Source: Streptomyces sp. NBC_01463
GTDB lineage: Bacteria > Actinomycetota > Actinomycetes > Streptomycetales > Streptomycetaceae
Assembly (NCBI GenBank): GCA_036227345.1
Contig: CP109468.1
Span: 4,216,001-4,280,000 of the forward strand
DNA: 64,000 nucleotides
Direction of reading: 5' to 3'
Of the stretch, positions 7,751-17,122 are shown in pieces (the first letter of the stretch is position 1; every line of letters begins with the position of its first letter). Below the pieces are notes generated by a model. The model ran no database searches. It was not told the origin of the DNA and saw nothing but the letters and a program-made list of their open reading frames with translations. Position numbers and translations under genes: made by a program.

Positions 7751-8440
7751 TTATCCGGCGAGACGGACGTCCGTGCCCGTCACGGAGATCTCCAGGCCGT
7801 CGGCGGTGGGCTGGATCTTCTGCAGCTTCAGACCGTTCGGCAGTCCGCCGACCCCGCGCTCGAAGTCGGTCTTCTCGCGGATCAGACCCTCCAGGCCGGG
7901 GATTCCCTCACCCGGGACCTTGTCCGCGTGCACCCGCACGGTGTGGCCGTCGACCAGGGTGACGGTGGACAGGACGCTGCGCGTGATCGTGCGGCCGAGG
8001 ATGTTGACCGCACCGGTCACCTTCACCTTGCCGTTGCCGCCGTACTCGACGACGACGTCCTTGTCGGCCGCCTCGGTCAGGTCCGCGTACGAGATGACGG
8101 CCGTGCCGCTGGCACGGGCCGCGGTGGCGCCGGAGAAGCCGTCGGTCAGCCGGACCTGGCGCAGCTCCGCGTTCATCCGGCTGATCCGGAGCGTGCGGCC
8201 GCCGGCGCTCGTCTCGATGCCGGTGACCTTCACGTCGACCTCGTCGAGCTCCGATCCGGCCACCTGGGTCAGGAACGGAAAGCCCTTGATGGAGACGTCG
8301 GTGGAACCGATCCTCGCCCCCTGGACCACGACCCGGTCCGCCGCCTCCGACTCGGCGAAATACACCGCCGCACGGTCCACGGCGATGAACACACCGGCCA
8401 GAACCACCACGACGACCAGCAGTATTCGCAGCGCTCGCAT
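7751..8440 (-). CDS. LmeA-family (DUF2993) phospholipid-binding exported protein
   Basis: 229 residues: an N-terminal uncleaved or signal-type helix (about 4-22, rich in L and V) followed by a periplasm-like domain with the DUF2993 pattern. That pattern shows as a GxxxxDVSIKGFPFLTQV segment near residues 45-62 and later repeated beta-strand segments. Mycobacterial LmeA binds phosphoinositides and helps mature mannan lipids; the role here is unknown. It stands alone between the sulfur genes and the terminator at 8532. The 259 bases between its stop and the leader peptide ATG hold the palindrome at 7533 and nothing else recognised. Confidence 0.78.
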   Translation of the reverse strand: MRALRILLVVVVVLAGVFIAVDRAAVYFAESEAADRVVVQGARIGSTDVSIKGFPFLTQVAGSELDEVDVKVTGIETSAGGRTLRISRMNAELRQVRLTDGFSGATAARASGTAVISYADLTEAADKDVVVEYGGNGKVKVTGAVNILGRTITRSVLSTVTLVDGHTVRVHADKVPGEGIPGLEGLIREKTDFERGVGGLPNGLKLQKIQPTADGLEISVTGTDVRLAG

Positions 8441-8531
8441 GCCTGTCCTCCCCCACCCCGCGTCCGTCCGGACGCCCGGCGCCCGTGAGCCTACTGCGGC
8501 CGCACGTCACGCCCGGGGTGATCGACGTACG

Positions 8532-8564
8532 GAAGCCCCCCACCGGTTCCCCGTGGAGGGCTTC
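8532..8564. terminator. Hairpin terminator
   Basis: GAAGCCC at 8532-8538 pairs with GGGCTTC at 8558-8564. The stem extends inward (cCCAC with GTGGa) and encloses a short loop. It sits about 50 bases beyond the stop of the minus-strand multipass protein gene (8612) and so most likely ends that transcript. Confidence 0.6.
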
Positions 8565-8611
8565 TCATGCCTGCGCCGCGAAACGGATCGCGGATCGTTC
8601 GCGGAAAGGGC

Positions 8612-9955
8612 CTACGAGAGCATGCGTCCGATCAGGTAGACGGCCGGGGCGGCCGAGGTGAGCGGCAGCGCGACTCCGGCGGTCATGTGCACGAAGCGTG
8701 ACGGGTAGTCATAGCTCGCCACCCGCAGCCCGATCAGCGCGCAGCCGCCGGCCGCGAGGCCGAGCAGTGCGCCCTTGCCGCCCAGGTCCGTGACGGCGCC
8801 CGCCACCGCGCCGGCGCCCGCGGCGACGACCAGCGCCGCCACGACCGAGGCCGGTCCGGGCAGCGGGAGCGCCCGGACGAGCACGGCGAGCGCGACGGCC
8901 ACGCCGCCGACCGTCACCGCGTCCGGAACGGCCGCGAGGTGACCGGCGGCGAGGACCGCGAGGGCGGCCGACGCGACCGTGGCCATCAGCCCCTGCATCC
9001 GCTCGTCGGCGCCCGCCCGGCTGCGCAGCTGGAGCACGACGGTGAGCAGCACCCAGACGCCGAGCGTGCCGAGCATCGCGGCCGGCCCGTTCTCCCGGCC
9101 CGCGGCCAGCAGCGCCACATCGGCGACGAGTCCGCCGGCGAAGGCGAGCGCGATGCCCTGCCGGGCCGGCCACATGCCGTTGAGCCGGAACCACCCGGCC
9201 GCGGTCACCGCCTGGAGCAGCACCAGCGGAACGACCAGGGCGTACGGCCCGACGGCCGCCCCGAGCGCGAGCAGCAGCCCGAGCCCCGCGGTGATCGCGG
9301 CCGGCTGCATGCCGGGGGCGATGATCGGCGAGCGGCCCTCGGCACGGGCGCGCTGGGCGTCGGTGATGCGGCTGTTGCCCAGGGTGGTCGGCGCGCTGTA
9401 GCCGTCCTCGCCCTGCGCGGCGGCCTGCGGCCCGGCCACCGGTGCGGGACCGGCCGCCGGGACGTCCTGTGCCTCGGGAGGCAGCGGGTACGAGCCTGCG
9501 GCGCCCTGCGGCGGCAGCTGGGAGGCGGCCGGTGCGGGCTGGATCGTCGGCTGGTACTGGGTGTCCCAGGTCTGCCCCTCCCACGTCTGGGTGACGCCCT
9601 GCTCACCGGCCGGCCAGCCACCGCCGGCCTGCGCCTGGGGCGCTTGCTGGACCTGTGGGGCCTGGGGCGCCTGTGGGGCTTGTGGGGCCTGCTGCGGGTC
9701 GTACGCGCCCTGCGGGTCGTAAGCGCCCTGTGGGTCGTACGGGACGCCGTACGGCGCCGCATCGCCCGCGTAGGGCGCCTGCTGCCCGTACGAGGGATCC
9801 GGGTACCCCTGCTCCGGATACCCCTGACCGCCGTAGGGCGACGGCTCTGCGTACGGGTACTGCGGCTGCTGCGGCTGCTGCTGCGGCTCCTGTCCGTACG
9901 GATACGGCGGCGGCGGCTGCTGCGGGTACGGCTGCTGCTGATCGCTGCTGCTCAT
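8612..9955 (-). CDS. Pro/Gln/Tyr-rich multipass membrane protein
   Basis: 447 residues. The first ~200 are low-complexity, with PQQP, PYGQ and DPQGAY repeats and then QAPQAPQ repeats. The second half has eight to ten hydrophobic helices rich in Ala, Leu, Gly and Val. The tail-plus-membrane layout is common in Streptomyces proteins of unknown function. The repeats are visible at DNA level, for instance the CGTACGCGCC/CTGCGGGTCGTA unit around 9695-9755. The ATG is followed immediately by MSSSDQQQP, and the stop of the ThiS/MoaD-like gene is 11 bases upstream, so the two are probably co-transcribed. Confidence 0.72.
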   Translation of the reverse strand: MSSSDQQQPYPQQPPPPYPYGQEPQQQPQQPQYPYAEPSPYGGQGYPEQGYPDPSYGQQAPYAGDAAPYGVPYDPQGAYDPQGAYDPQQAPQAPQAPQAPQVQQAPQAQAGGGWPAGEQGVTQTWEGQTWDTQYQPTIQPAPAASQLPPQGAAGSYPLPPEAQDVPAAGPAPVAGPQAAAQGEDGYSAPTTLGNSRITDAQRARAEGRSPIIAPGMQPAAITAGLGLLLALGAAVGPYALVVPLVLLQAVTAAGWFRLNGMWPARQGIALAFAGGLVADVALLAAGRENGPAAMLGTLGVWVLLTVVLQLRSRAGADERMQGLMATVASAALAVLAAGHLAAVPDAVTVGGVAVALAVLVRALPLPGPASVVAALVVAAGAGAVAGAVTDLGGKGALLGLAAGGCALIGLRVASYDYPSRFVHMTAGVALPLTSAAPAVYLIGRMLS

Positions 9956-9965
9956 GTTCTGCGGT

Positions 9966-10220
9966 TCACCCTCCTGCGAACGGCGGGAGCACCTCGACCG
10001 TGCCGCCCTCGGCAAGGCGTACGGTCTCATGGCTCCGGGTCCCGACGGGGTCACCGTCGATGAGGAACGAACACCTTTGGAGTACCCGGCTCAGCTCACC
10101 GGGGTGCTGCGCGCGCACCGCGTCGAGCGCCTCCTTGAGCGTCGCGGCGGTGTACGGCTCCTCCGCGGTTCCGGCCGCGGCCTTGGCGGCGGCCCAGTAG
10201 CGGATCGTTCCCGCGGGCAT
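9966..10220 (-). CDS. MoaD/ThiS-family sulfur-carrier protein
   Basis: 84 residues with a beta-grasp pattern (GTIRYWAAAKAAAGT at the N-terminus) and the obligatory C-terminal Gly-Gly (VLPPFAGG). In this family that terminus is adenylated and thiocarboxylated. It could serve molybdopterin synthesis (MoaD) or another sulfur-transfer pathway; no MoaE or ThiG neighbour is present to decide. It lies between the alpha/beta hydrolase gene and the multipass membrane protein gene on the same strand. Confidence 0.82.
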   Translation of the reverse strand: MPAGTIRYWAAAKAAAGTAEEPYTAATLKEALDAVRAQHPGELSRVLQRCSFLIDGDPVGTRSHETVRLAEGGTVEVLPPFAGG

Positions 10221-10273
10221 GGCGGCGCTCCTCTCGTCTCGCGTCAGCTCACGCGTCGGCTGTCCATCATGGT

Positions 10274-11158
10274 TCACGGCGTCACCGGGTCCATCGCCCA
10301 GTCGGCGATGCGGGTGAGCAAGGTCTCGTCGGCCGCGTTCTCCGCGTGGCCCATGCCGTGCTCCAGCCACAGGCCGGCCGCCCCGCCCGCCGCGTCGGCC
10401 AGCATCCGCGGATGGTCGAGCGGGAAGTACGGGTCCTGGTCGCCGTGGACGATCAGCAGCGGGGCGGGGGCGATCAGCCCGGCGGCCTCGGCCGGGGAGA
10501 GCGGCACCGGGTCCCAGTCGTTCCGGTCGATCCGGGTCCGGAAGCCGTACCGGCCGACGACGCGGCCGGTGGGCCGGGTGACCATCCAGTGCAGCCGCCG
10601 CATCGGGGCCGTCCCCCGGTAGTACCAGCGCGCGGGGGAGCTCACGGACACCACCGCGTCGGCGTGCGCCTCCCCGTGCGCTTCCGTGCGCCCCTCCGCC
10701 TCCCCCTCCGCGCCGGGGGCCGTATACAGCGCCCCGTGCCGAAGCACCACGGAGCCGCCCATCGAGAACCCGGCCGTAACGATGCGCCGGTGTCCGAGCG
10801 ACCGCGCCCAGGCCACCGCGGCCGCCAGATCCAGCACCTCGCGGTCGCCCACCGTGGACCGGCCGCCGGAGCGCCCGTGCCCCCGGAAGGAGAACGTGAC
10901 CACCGCCGCACGCTGGGAGAACACCTCCGCGGCGCGCCGCACCGCGGGGCGGTCGGCCGAACCGGTGAATCCGTGCGCGACGACGATCGCCGTACCCGCG
11001 TCACCGGCCTCCCCGCCCGCGCCGGCATCCGCCGTACACGGTTCGTACACCGCCTCGATCAGGACCCCGTCATCGGTCGGCAACGTGGTCCGCAGCGCAC
11101 CGCGCGTGATCAAGGGAACAGAAGAAGTGCGAAATCGCCCCTCGGACACAGAACTCAT
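10274..11158 (-). CDS. Alpha/beta hydrolase
   Basis: 294 residues of the alpha/beta-hydrolase fold. Features are IVVAHGFTGSADRP (oxyanion region), VTFSFRGHGRSGG, the nucleophile elbow GFSMGG (Ser near 135), an acid in LLIVHGDQDPYF and a histidine in LEHGMGHAEN, which together give a full catalytic triad. There is no signal peptide, so it is cytoplasmic; its substrate is unknown. An acidic insertion (GAEGEAEGRTEAHGEAHAD) just after the elbow is poorly conserved-looking. Its start is 302 bases from glnR, which is divergent. Confidence 0.85.
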   Translation of the reverse strand: MSSVSEGRFRTSSVPLITRGALRTTLPTDDGVLIEAVYEPCTADAGAGGEAGDAGTAIVVAHGFTGSADRPAVRRAAEVFSQRAAVVTFSFRGHGRSGGRSTVGDREVLDLAAAVAWARSLGHRRIVTAGFSMGGSVVLRHGALYTAPGAEGEAEGRTEAHGEAHADAVVSVSSPARWYYRGTAPMRRLHWMVTRPTGRVVGRYGFRTRIDRNDWDPVPLSPAEAAGLIAPAPLLIVHGDQDPYFPLDHPRMLADAAGGAAGLWLEHGMGHAENAADETLLTRIADWAMDPVTP

Positions 11159-11178
11159 GTGGGCTATTCTGCTGGGAA

Positions 11179-11216
11179 GAGGATCCGGGCAAAGCAGCCC
11201 CCGGGTCCTTTTGTGC
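11179..11216. promoter_or_regulatory. Hairpin followed by a T-rich tract in the glnR upstream region
   Basis: GGATCCGGG and CCCGGGTCC form a nine-base stem with one mismatch, followed on the plus strand by CTTTTGTGCTTT. It has the shape of an intrinsic terminator or attenuator. It lies in the divergent 301-base region between the hydrolase and glnR, which also holds the glnR upstream ORF. It could insulate glnR from upstream readthrough or act within a long glnR leader; the sequence does not decide. Confidence 0.35.
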
Positions 11217-11403
11217 TTTCCGCGCGTTGTTACGACGACGTTTCGACAAGCTCAGCGGTCCTGGGCGCGGGCCGCACCGGTAAAAACCGTATGACGAAAT
11301 GTCGTACGGCCCCGCACGAAAAAGCGTACGAAGCAGTGCCGAATACTCCCCCGGGTCCCACCCGGGAGTGCCCCTCTCGCAGGGAACGAGGAGGACCGAC
11401 GTA

Positions 11404-11463
11404 ATGGGCGAGCCAACCGTGCACGATCATCGACCGACGACCCAGGCAGGTGGGCGGCGATGA
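11404..11463 (+). CDS. 19-codon upstream ORF overlapping the glnR start
   Basis: ATG preceded by a strong AGGAGG ribosome site 10-11 bases upstream; the frame codes [19 protein letters not shown] and stops at TGA 11461-11463. That stop overlaps the glnR ATG (11460) in an ATGA junction. glnR itself has only a weak GGTGGGCGG-type site inside this ORF, so coupled translation is plausible. The peptide has no recognisable family and the effect, if any, is likely regulatory. Confidence 0.45.
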   Translation: MGEPTVHDHRPTTQAGGRR

Positions 11464-12263
11464 GTTCACTGCTGCTCCTGACGAATGCCCTCCAACCGTC
11501 GACGGAGGTGCTTCCCGCCCTCGGCCTCCTGCTGCACAGCGTGCGGGTCGCCCCCGCCGAAGGACCCGCTCTGGTCGACACCCCTGGTGCCGACGTGATC
11601 CTCATCGACGGACGCCGCGACCTTCCCCAGGTCCGCTCGCTCTGTCAGCTGCTGCGGTCCACCGGACCCGGCTGTCCGCTGATCCTCGTCGTCACGGAGG
11701 GCGGCCTCGCGGCCGTCACCGCGGACTGGGGCATCGACGACGTGCTGCTGGACACGGCGGGCCCCGCCGAGGTCGAGGCGCGGCTGCGGCTGGCCACCGG
11801 CCGGCAGCAGATCACCTCCGACGACTCCCCGATGGAGATCCGCAACGGTGATCTCTCGGTGGACGAGGCGACGTACAGCGCCAAGCTGAAGGGCCGGGTC
11901 CTGGACCTGACCTTCAAGGAATTCGAACTGCTCAAGTACCTGGCGCAGCACCCGGGCCGGGTCTTCACCCGTGCCCAGCTGCTCCAGGAGGTCTGGGGCT
12001 ACGACTACTTCGGCGGTACGCGGACGGTCGACGTCCACGTACGGCGGCTGCGCGCCAAGCTCGGCCCCGAGCACGAGTCGCTCATCGGCACCGTCCGCAA
12101 CGTGGGCTACCGCTTCGTCGCGCCGGAGAAGGTGGAGCGGGCCGCCGCCGAGGAGGCCAAGGCGGCCGCCGCGAAGGCGGCCACCGAAACCGTCACCCGT
12201 TCGGAGCAGCCCGAGGTAGCGGAGGTCACGGAAGAAGCCCCGGTCCAGCCTGCCAAGAGGTAG
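11460..12263 (+). CDS. glnR: Global nitrogen regulator GlnR
   Basis: 267-residue OmpR-type regulator. In Streptomyces GlnR activates glnA, glnII, amtB and nirBD and represses ureA and gdhA. The receiver-like domain (about 1-105, [20 protein letters not shown] onwards, with [12 protein letters not shown]) lacks the normal phosphorylation pocket, as in orphan GlnR. The winged-helix domain (about 125-220) contains [20 protein letters not shown] and [13 protein letters not shown]. An Ala/Glu-rich tail follows. No histidine kinase is adjacent, as expected for an orphan. The start overlaps the small upstream ORF. Confidence 0.95.
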   Translation: MSSLLLLTNALQPSTEVLPALGLLLHSVRVAPAEGPALVDTPGADVILIDGRRDLPQVRSLCQLLRSTGPGCPLILVVTEGGLAAVTADWGIDDVLLDTAGPAEVEARLRLATGRQQITSDDSPMEIRNGDLSVDEATYSAKLKGRVLDLTFKEFELLKYLAQHPGRVFTRAQLLQEVWGYDYFGGTRTVDVHVRRLRAKLGPEHESLIGTVRNVGYRFVAPEKVERAAAEEAKAAAAKAATETVTRSEQPEVAEVTEEAPVQPAKR

Positions 12264-12287
12264 GTCCATCCGCGTAGACTGCCGCGC

Positions 12288-13337
12288 GTGGCCAAGGTGA
12301 CGCGGGACGATGTGGCGAGACTGGCGGGGACGTCGACCGCAGTGGTCAGTTACGTCATCAACAACGGACCCCGGCCGGTCGCCCCGGCCACGCGCGAGCG
12401 GGTACTCGCCGCGATCAAGGAGCTGGGCTACCGGCCCGACCGGGTCGCCCAGGCGATGGCCTCGCGGCGGACCGACCTCATAGGCATGATCGTGCCCGAC
12501 GCGCGGCAGCCGTTCTTCGCGGAGATGGCGCACGCGGTCGAACAGGCCGCCGCCGAGCGCGGGAAAATGGTGCTCGTCGGCAACTCGGACTACCGCGACG
12601 AGCGCGAGGTCCACTACCTGCGGGCCTTCCTCGGCATGCGGGTCTCCGGGCTGATCCTGGTCAGCCAGGGTCCCAGCGAGCGCGCGGCTGCCGAGATAGA
12701 GGCGTGGGACGCCCGGGTCGTGCTGCTGCACGAGCGGCCCGAGGCGATCGACGACGTCGCGGTCGTCACGGACGACGTCGGCGGCGCCCAGCTCGCCACC
12801 CGCCATCTGCTGGAACACGGCAACGAGTACGTCGCGTGCCTCGGCGGCATGGAGTCGACCCCGGCGGTCGGCGACCCGGTCGCCGACCACGTCGAGGGCT
12901 GGCGCCGGGCGATGCACGAGTCGGGCCGCTCCACGGAGGGCCGGCTCTTCCAGGCCCCGTACAACCGCTACGACGCCTACCGGGTGGCGCTGGAGCTCCT
13001 CGCGGGCCCGGACCGTCCCCCGGCGATCTTCTGTTCGACGGACGACCAGGCCATCGGGGTGCTGCGGGCCGCGCGCGAGCTCCGGATCGACGTGCCGGGC
13101 GAGCTGGCGGTGGCGGGCTTCGACGACGTGAAGGAAGCCGGTCTGACCGATCCGCCGCTGACGACGGTCTTCTCCGACCGCCCGGCGATGGCGCGGGCGG
13201 CCGTGGACCTGGTGCTCGACGACTCGCTGCGGGTGTCGGGCTCACGGCGTGAGCGGCTGAAGCAGTTCCCGTCGGCCCTGGTGGTCCGGCGCTCGTGCGG
13301 CTGCGGAGAACCGCCGGCGGCACGGGTGCTGTCCTGA
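12288..13337 (+). CDS. LacI-family transcriptional regulator
   Basis: 349 residues from a GTG. The N-terminal helix-turn-helix ([20 protein letters not shown], residues 3-22) is followed by the hinge and a periplasmic-binding-protein-like effector domain (from [20 protein letters not shown]). The effector domain is typical of sugar-responsive members, though the ligand is unknown. A cysteine pair (SCGCGEPP) sits near the C-terminus, a feature seen in many actinobacterial LacI proteins. It begins 25 bases after the glnR stop, close enough for readthrough, but nothing shows it belongs to the nitrogen regulon. Confidence 0.88.
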   Translation: MAKVTRDDVARLAGTSTAVVSYVINNGPRPVAPATRERVLAAIKELGYRPDRVAQAMASRRTDLIGMIVPDARQPFFAEMAHAVEQAAAERGKMVLVGNSDYRDEREVHYLRAFLGMRVSGLILVSQGPSERAAAEIEAWDARVVLLHERPEAIDDVAVVTDDVGGAQLATRHLLEHGNEYVACLGGMESTPAVGDPVADHVEGWRRAMHESGRSTEGRLFQAPYNRYDAYRVALELLAGPDRPPAIFCSTDDQAIGVLRAARELRIDVPGELAVAGFDDVKEAGLTDPPLTTVFSDRPAMARAAVDLVLDDSLRVSGSRRERLKQFPSALVVRRSCGCGEPPAARVLS

Positions 13338-13429
13338 GGGCTGGCCTTTATATCGGGCATACGAGGTTCTGCCGGGCTTCTCAGGACGTACTCAGGGTCC
13401 TCTCATGTTCGCTGGACACTCTCGTAGAC

Positions 13430-14584
13430 ATGACAGAGAGCCAGCGCCCGAGCGGCGAGTACCCGATGTACCCCTCGTACGGCAACGGCGACGCGGCCTA
13501 CCCGCCGCCGCCGTCATACCAGCCCGCGCAGCCGGTCAGCACGGGCCCCGGAACCACCGTGTGGCCCGGTCCCGGCGCGGCCGACGCGTACGACGGCGGT
13601 GCGGGCCACGGCGGTGACGGCCTCCACGGGCTGCCGCAGCCGGCGCCCGAGCCCGCGCCCTCCCGGCGCCGGGTCCGCCGCCCGGTCGCGCTCCTCGCGG
13701 CCGTGGCCATCGCGGCGGCGATCGTCGGCGGCGGCACCGCCACCGTGATCGGACAGCTCACCGACAACGGCACCACCAGCAACGGCAGCGGCGTCGTCCC
13801 CGGCACGACCGTCGCGCAGAGCAGCAAGGGCACCGTCTCCGGCGTGGCCTCGGCACTCTCACCGACGATCGTCGAGATCGGCGCGACCTCGAACGCGGGC
13901 GAGTCCACCGGCTCCGGTGTGGTCATCACGTCCGACGGCGAGATCGTCACCAACAACCACGTCGTCGCGGGCGCCACCTCCGTCAAGGTCACGCTGAGCA
14001 CCGGCAGGACGTACACCGCGGACATCGTCGGCACCGACGCCGACAAGGACCTCGCGCTGATCAAGCTGCAGGGCGCGAGCGGGCTGAAGACGGCCACGCT
14101 CGGCGACTCCTCCAAGGTCGCCGTCGGCGACCAGGTCGTGGCGATCGGTTCCCCGGAGGGCCTCACCGGCACGGTCACCAGCGGCATCGTGTCCGCGCTC
14201 GACCGTGATGTCACGGTCGCCAAGGACGGCGACAGCGGCAGCGGCAGCGGCAGCGGCAGCGGCCAGGGTCAGGGGCAGGGGCAGGGCGGCGGGCAGCAGT
14301 GGCCGTTCGAGTTCGGCGGACAGCAGTTCAACGGCGAGACCGGCGACTCCACCACCACGTACAAGGCCATCCAGACCGACGCCTCGCTCAACCCGGGCAA
14401 CTCCGGCGGCGCCCTGATCAACATGGACGGCGAGATCATCGGCATCAACTCGGCCATGTACTCGGCGAGTTCGAGCAGCGGTTCCACCGGCTCCAGCGCG
14501 GGCAGCGTCGGCCTCGGCTTCGCCATCCCGGTGAACACCCTCAAGGCCGACCTCGACACCCTGCGGGCCGGCGACGGCTCCTGA
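13430..14584 (+). CDS. Membrane-anchored HtrA-like serine protease without PDZ domain
   Basis: 384 residues. A Pro/Tyr-rich cytoplasmic tail (about 1-75) and Arg-rich stretch precede one transmembrane helix (about 84-105), then a trypsin-like domain. The triad is visible: His in VTNNHVV, Asp in [11 protein letters not shown] and Ser in [11 protein letters not shown] Gly/Ser/Gln linker ([19 protein letters not shown]), coded by GGCAGC and GGGGCA repeats near 14233-14290, splits the fold before the catalytic serine. The chain ends soon after the protease domain, so the PDZ domain of standard HtrA/DegP is absent. It sits next to a two-component system and may be part of envelope-stress control. 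Confidence 0.88.
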   Translation: MTESQRPSGEYPMYPSYGNGDAAYPPPPSYQPAQPVSTGPGTTVWPGPGAADAYDGGAGHGGDGLHGLPQPAPEPAPSRRRVRRPVALLAAVAIAAAIVGGGTATVIGQLTDNGTTSNGSGVVPGTTVAQSSKGTVSGVASALSPTIVEIGATSNAGESTGSGVVITSDGEIVTNNHVVAGATSVKVTLSTGRTYTADIVGTDADKDLALIKLQGASGLKTATLGDSSKVAVGDQVVAIGSPEGLTGTVTSGIVSALDRDVTVAKDGDSGSGSGSGSGQGQGQGQGGGQQWPFEFGGQQFNGETGDSTTTYKAIQTDASLNPGNSGGALINMDGEIIGINSAMYSASSSSGSTGSSAGSVGLGFAIPVNTLKADLDTLRAGDGS

Positions 14585-14673
14585 TCCGCGCCGCCGCACC
14601 CGGGCCGTGCGAGGCTGAGAAACTGGCGGGCGGCGCCCCGCCCCGTACGGACCGAGAAGAGGACGAAGCAGCG

Positions 14674-15405
14674 ATGAGCCCCGCCGAAGACGATCCGCAG
14701 CGCATCCTGATCGTCGACGACGAGCCCGCCGTGCGCGAGGCCCTGCAACGCAGTCTCGCGTTCGAGGGATACGGCACCGAGGTCGCCGTCGACGGTCTCG
14801 ACGCCCTCACCAAGGCGGAGTCGTACGCACCCGACCTCATCGTCCTCGACATCCAGATGCCCCGGATGGACGGGCTGACCGCAGCCCGCCGCATCCGGGC
14901 CACGGGCACCACCACACCCATCCTGATGCTCACCGCCCGCGACACCGTCGGCGACCGCGTCACCGGACTCGACGCGGGCGCCGACGACTACCTGGTCAAG
15001 CCCTTCGAGCTGGACGAGCTCTTCGCCCGCATCCGCGCCCTGCTGCGCCGCAGCTCGTACGCGACGGCGTCGGGTGCCGACCTCCCCGACAACAACGTGC
15101 TGGCCTTCGCGGACCTCCGGATGGACCTCGCCACCCGCGAGGTCAGCCGGGGCACCCGCCGCGTGGAGCTGACCCGCACCGAGTTCACCCTGCTGGAGAT
15201 GTTCCTCGCGCACCCCCGCCAGGTGCTGACCCGCGAGCAGATCCTCAAGGCCGTCTGGGGCTTCGACTTCGAGCCGAGCTCCAACTCGCTGGACGTGTAC
15301 GTGATGTACCTCCGCCGCAAGACCGAGGCGGGCGGCGAACCGCGCCTGGTCCACACGGTGCGGGGCGTCGGGTACGCGCTGCGGGCGGGCGGGGGCGAGG
15401 GGTGA
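14674..15405 (+). CDS. OmpR-family two-component response regulator
   Basis: 243 residues with an intact receiver: acidic pair in VDDEP, phospho-Asp in [13 protein letters not shown], Thr in LMLTARD and Lys in [11 protein letters not shown] winged-helix effector follows (from about 140; [20 protein letters not shown] and [11 protein letters not shown]). A GAAGAGGA-type ribosome site lies upstream of the ATG. Its last codons overlap the sensor kinase start (GTGA), so the pair is co-translated. Targets are unknown; the protease gene just upstream is a candidate. Confidence 0.93.
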   Translation: MSPAEDDPQRILIVDDEPAVREALQRSLAFEGYGTEVAVDGLDALTKAESYAPDLIVLDIQMPRMDGLTAARRIRATGTTTPILMLTARDTVGDRVTGLDAGADDYLVKPFELDELFARIRALLRRSSYATASGADLPDNNVLAFADLRMDLATREVSRGTRRVELTRTEFTLLEMFLAHPRQVLTREQILKAVWGFDFEPSSNSLDVYVMYLRRKTEAGGEPRLVHTVRGVGYALRAGGGEG

Positions 15406-16838
15406 CGGGGCCCCTGCACCGCTTCCGCACCCTGCCGCTCCGGTCCCGCCTGGCGCTGCTGGTCGCGACGGCGGTGGCGGTCGCGGTGGCGGCGGTCGCG
15501 GCGGCGTGCTGGTTCGTGACGAAGGCACAGCTGGAGCAGCAGCGGGACACGACGCTGCGCTCCACCAAGGTCGACAACGAATACCTGATCGACCTCTACC
15601 AGCACTGCACCGGCATCAGCAAGCAGCCGACCCGGCCCTACACGGGCTTCACCGTCCAGCTCATCGACGCCCAGGGGACGGCCTGCACCTCCCCGGACTC
15701 GTCCGCGCTCCCGGTGACCGCGGACGACCTCGCGGTCGTCAGTCACGAGCGGAGCGGGGCGCTTCACTCCGAGGCCGATGCCGATGGGGTGAAGATGCGG
15801 GTCTTCACCTATCCGGTGACCGTGACGGTGTCCCGCGGGCCGGGTCAGCCGCGCGCCGAAATCGATCTCGGCGTCTCCGTCGCCCGCCCGGTGAGCGAGA
15901 TCGACAAATCCCTCTCCACCCTCGCCTGGGTCCTCCTCCTCGTCTCCGGCATCGGCGTCGTCGGCGCGGGCGCCGCCGGTCTCTGGGTCGCCCGCTCCGG
16001 CCTGCGGCCCGTCGACGAACTCGCCGAGGCCGTGGAGCACGTGGCACACACCGAGGACCTCACCGTCCGCATCCCGGTCGAGGGCGAGGACGAGATCGCC
16101 CGCCTCTCCCGGTCCTTCAACTCGATGACGGCCTCCCTGGCCACCTCGCGCGACCGCCAGGCCCAGCTGATCGCGGACGCCGGCCACGAGCTGCGCACCC
16201 CCCTCACCTCACTCCGCACCAACGTGGAACTGCTCGCCCGCAGTGACGAGACGGGCCGGGCGATCCCGCCCGACGACCGCAAGGCCTTGATGTCCTCGGT
16301 CAAGGCCCAGATGACCGAGCTGGCCTCGCTCATCGGTGACCTCCAGGAGCTCGCCCGCCCGGACGCCGCCCAGCCCGGGCCGCTCCAGGTGGTGCCCCTG
16401 CACGACATCACCCGCACCGCCCTCGAACGCGCCCGCCTGCGCGGTCCCGAGCTGACGATCACGGCCGACCTGGCCCCCTGGTACGTAAGGGCCGAGCCGG
16501 CCGCGCTGGAGCGGGCGGTCGTCAACGTCCTGGACAACGCGGTGAAGTTCAGCCCGCCGCGCGGCACGATCGACGTCGTCCTGCACCGCGGCGAGCTGAC
16601 GGTCCGCGACCAGGGCCCCGGCATCCCCGCCGACGAACTCCCGCACGTCTTCGAACGCTTCTGGCGTTCCCCCTCCGCCCGCCAGCTGCCGGGCTCGGGC
16701 CTCGGCCTGTCGATCGTCGCGCGCACGGTCCAGCAGGCCGGCGGCGAGATCGCCCTGCTGCCCGGCCCCGGCGGCGGCACGGAGGCCGCCATCCGACTCC
16801 CCGGAGCACCCCAGCCACCGCCGGAGCCGCTGGGGTGA
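15402..16838 (+). CDS. Two-component sensor histidine kinase
   Basis: 478 residues from a GTG. A first transmembrane helix (about 17-38), an extracytoplasmic sensor loop (about 39-175, with two cysteines at QHCTG and TACTS) and a second helix (about 177-200) lead to a HAMP segment. The phospho-acceptor H box is [14 protein letters not shown]. The ATPase has N box [19 protein letters not shown] and GSGLGLSIV. The layout is that of a membrane-bound sensor paired with the upstream regulator by a GTGA overlap. The signal sensed is unknown. Confidence 0.93.
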   Translation: MTGPLHRFRTLPLRSRLALLVATAVAVAVAAVAAACWFVTKAQLEQQRDTTLRSTKVDNEYLIDLYQHCTGISKQPTRPYTGFTVQLIDAQGTACTSPDSSALPVTADDLAVVSHERSGALHSEADADGVKMRVFTYPVTVTVSRGPGQPRAEIDLGVSVARPVSEIDKSLSTLAWVLLLVSGIGVVGAGAAGLWVARSGLRPVDELAEAVEHVAHTEDLTVRIPVEGEDEIARLSRSFNSMTASLATSRDRQAQLIADAGHELRTPLTSLRTNVELLARSDETGRAIPPDDRKALMSSVKAQMTELASLIGDLQELARPDAAQPGPLQVVPLHDITRTALERARLRGPELTITADLAPWYVRAEPAALERAVVNVLDNAVKFSPPRGTIDVVLHRGELTVRDQGPGIPADELPHVFERFWRSPSARQLPGSGLGLSIVARTVQQAGGEIALLPGPGGGTEAAIRLPGAPQPPPEPLG

Positions 16839-16893
16839 GGGGGCGGGGCAACTGCCGGGGTGGGCAACGCGCAGCTCAGCAAGGGTCCGGGCA

Positions 16894-16931
16894 AGCCCTG
16901 TGCCTTTCGTCACAACGAAAGGCACAGGGCT
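16894..16931. terminator. Strong rho-independent-type hairpin
   Basis: A perfect 17-bp stem (AGCCCTGTGCCTTTCGT at 16894-16910 and its complement at 16915-16931) with a CACA loop, 55 bases after the kinase stop. Its position and symmetry mark the end of the two-component operon. The rest of the 284-base gap before the next gene shows no other structure. Confidence 0.85.
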
Positions 16932-17122
16932 GAGAGCAACTGCGCCCTTTCGTGACGTCTGTCCGCGACCGGGGCCCCGGACCGGTCCATAGCGCCGGAA
17001 AAAGCACGCCACCGCCTCCAGCGACAGCCATAGCATCTTCACAGCCGCCCGCGTGATCCTGCCGCCGTGGCAGCCGTTCGCCCCTATTTCTTTCCTTTTC
17101 GGATCCGGACCCAAGGGCTCAT

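Noticed and set aside
11291..11404. 37-codon frame before the glnR uORF
   Set aside because: Ends in a TAATG overlap but has no ribosome site and ordinary upstream-region composition; kept out as unsupported.
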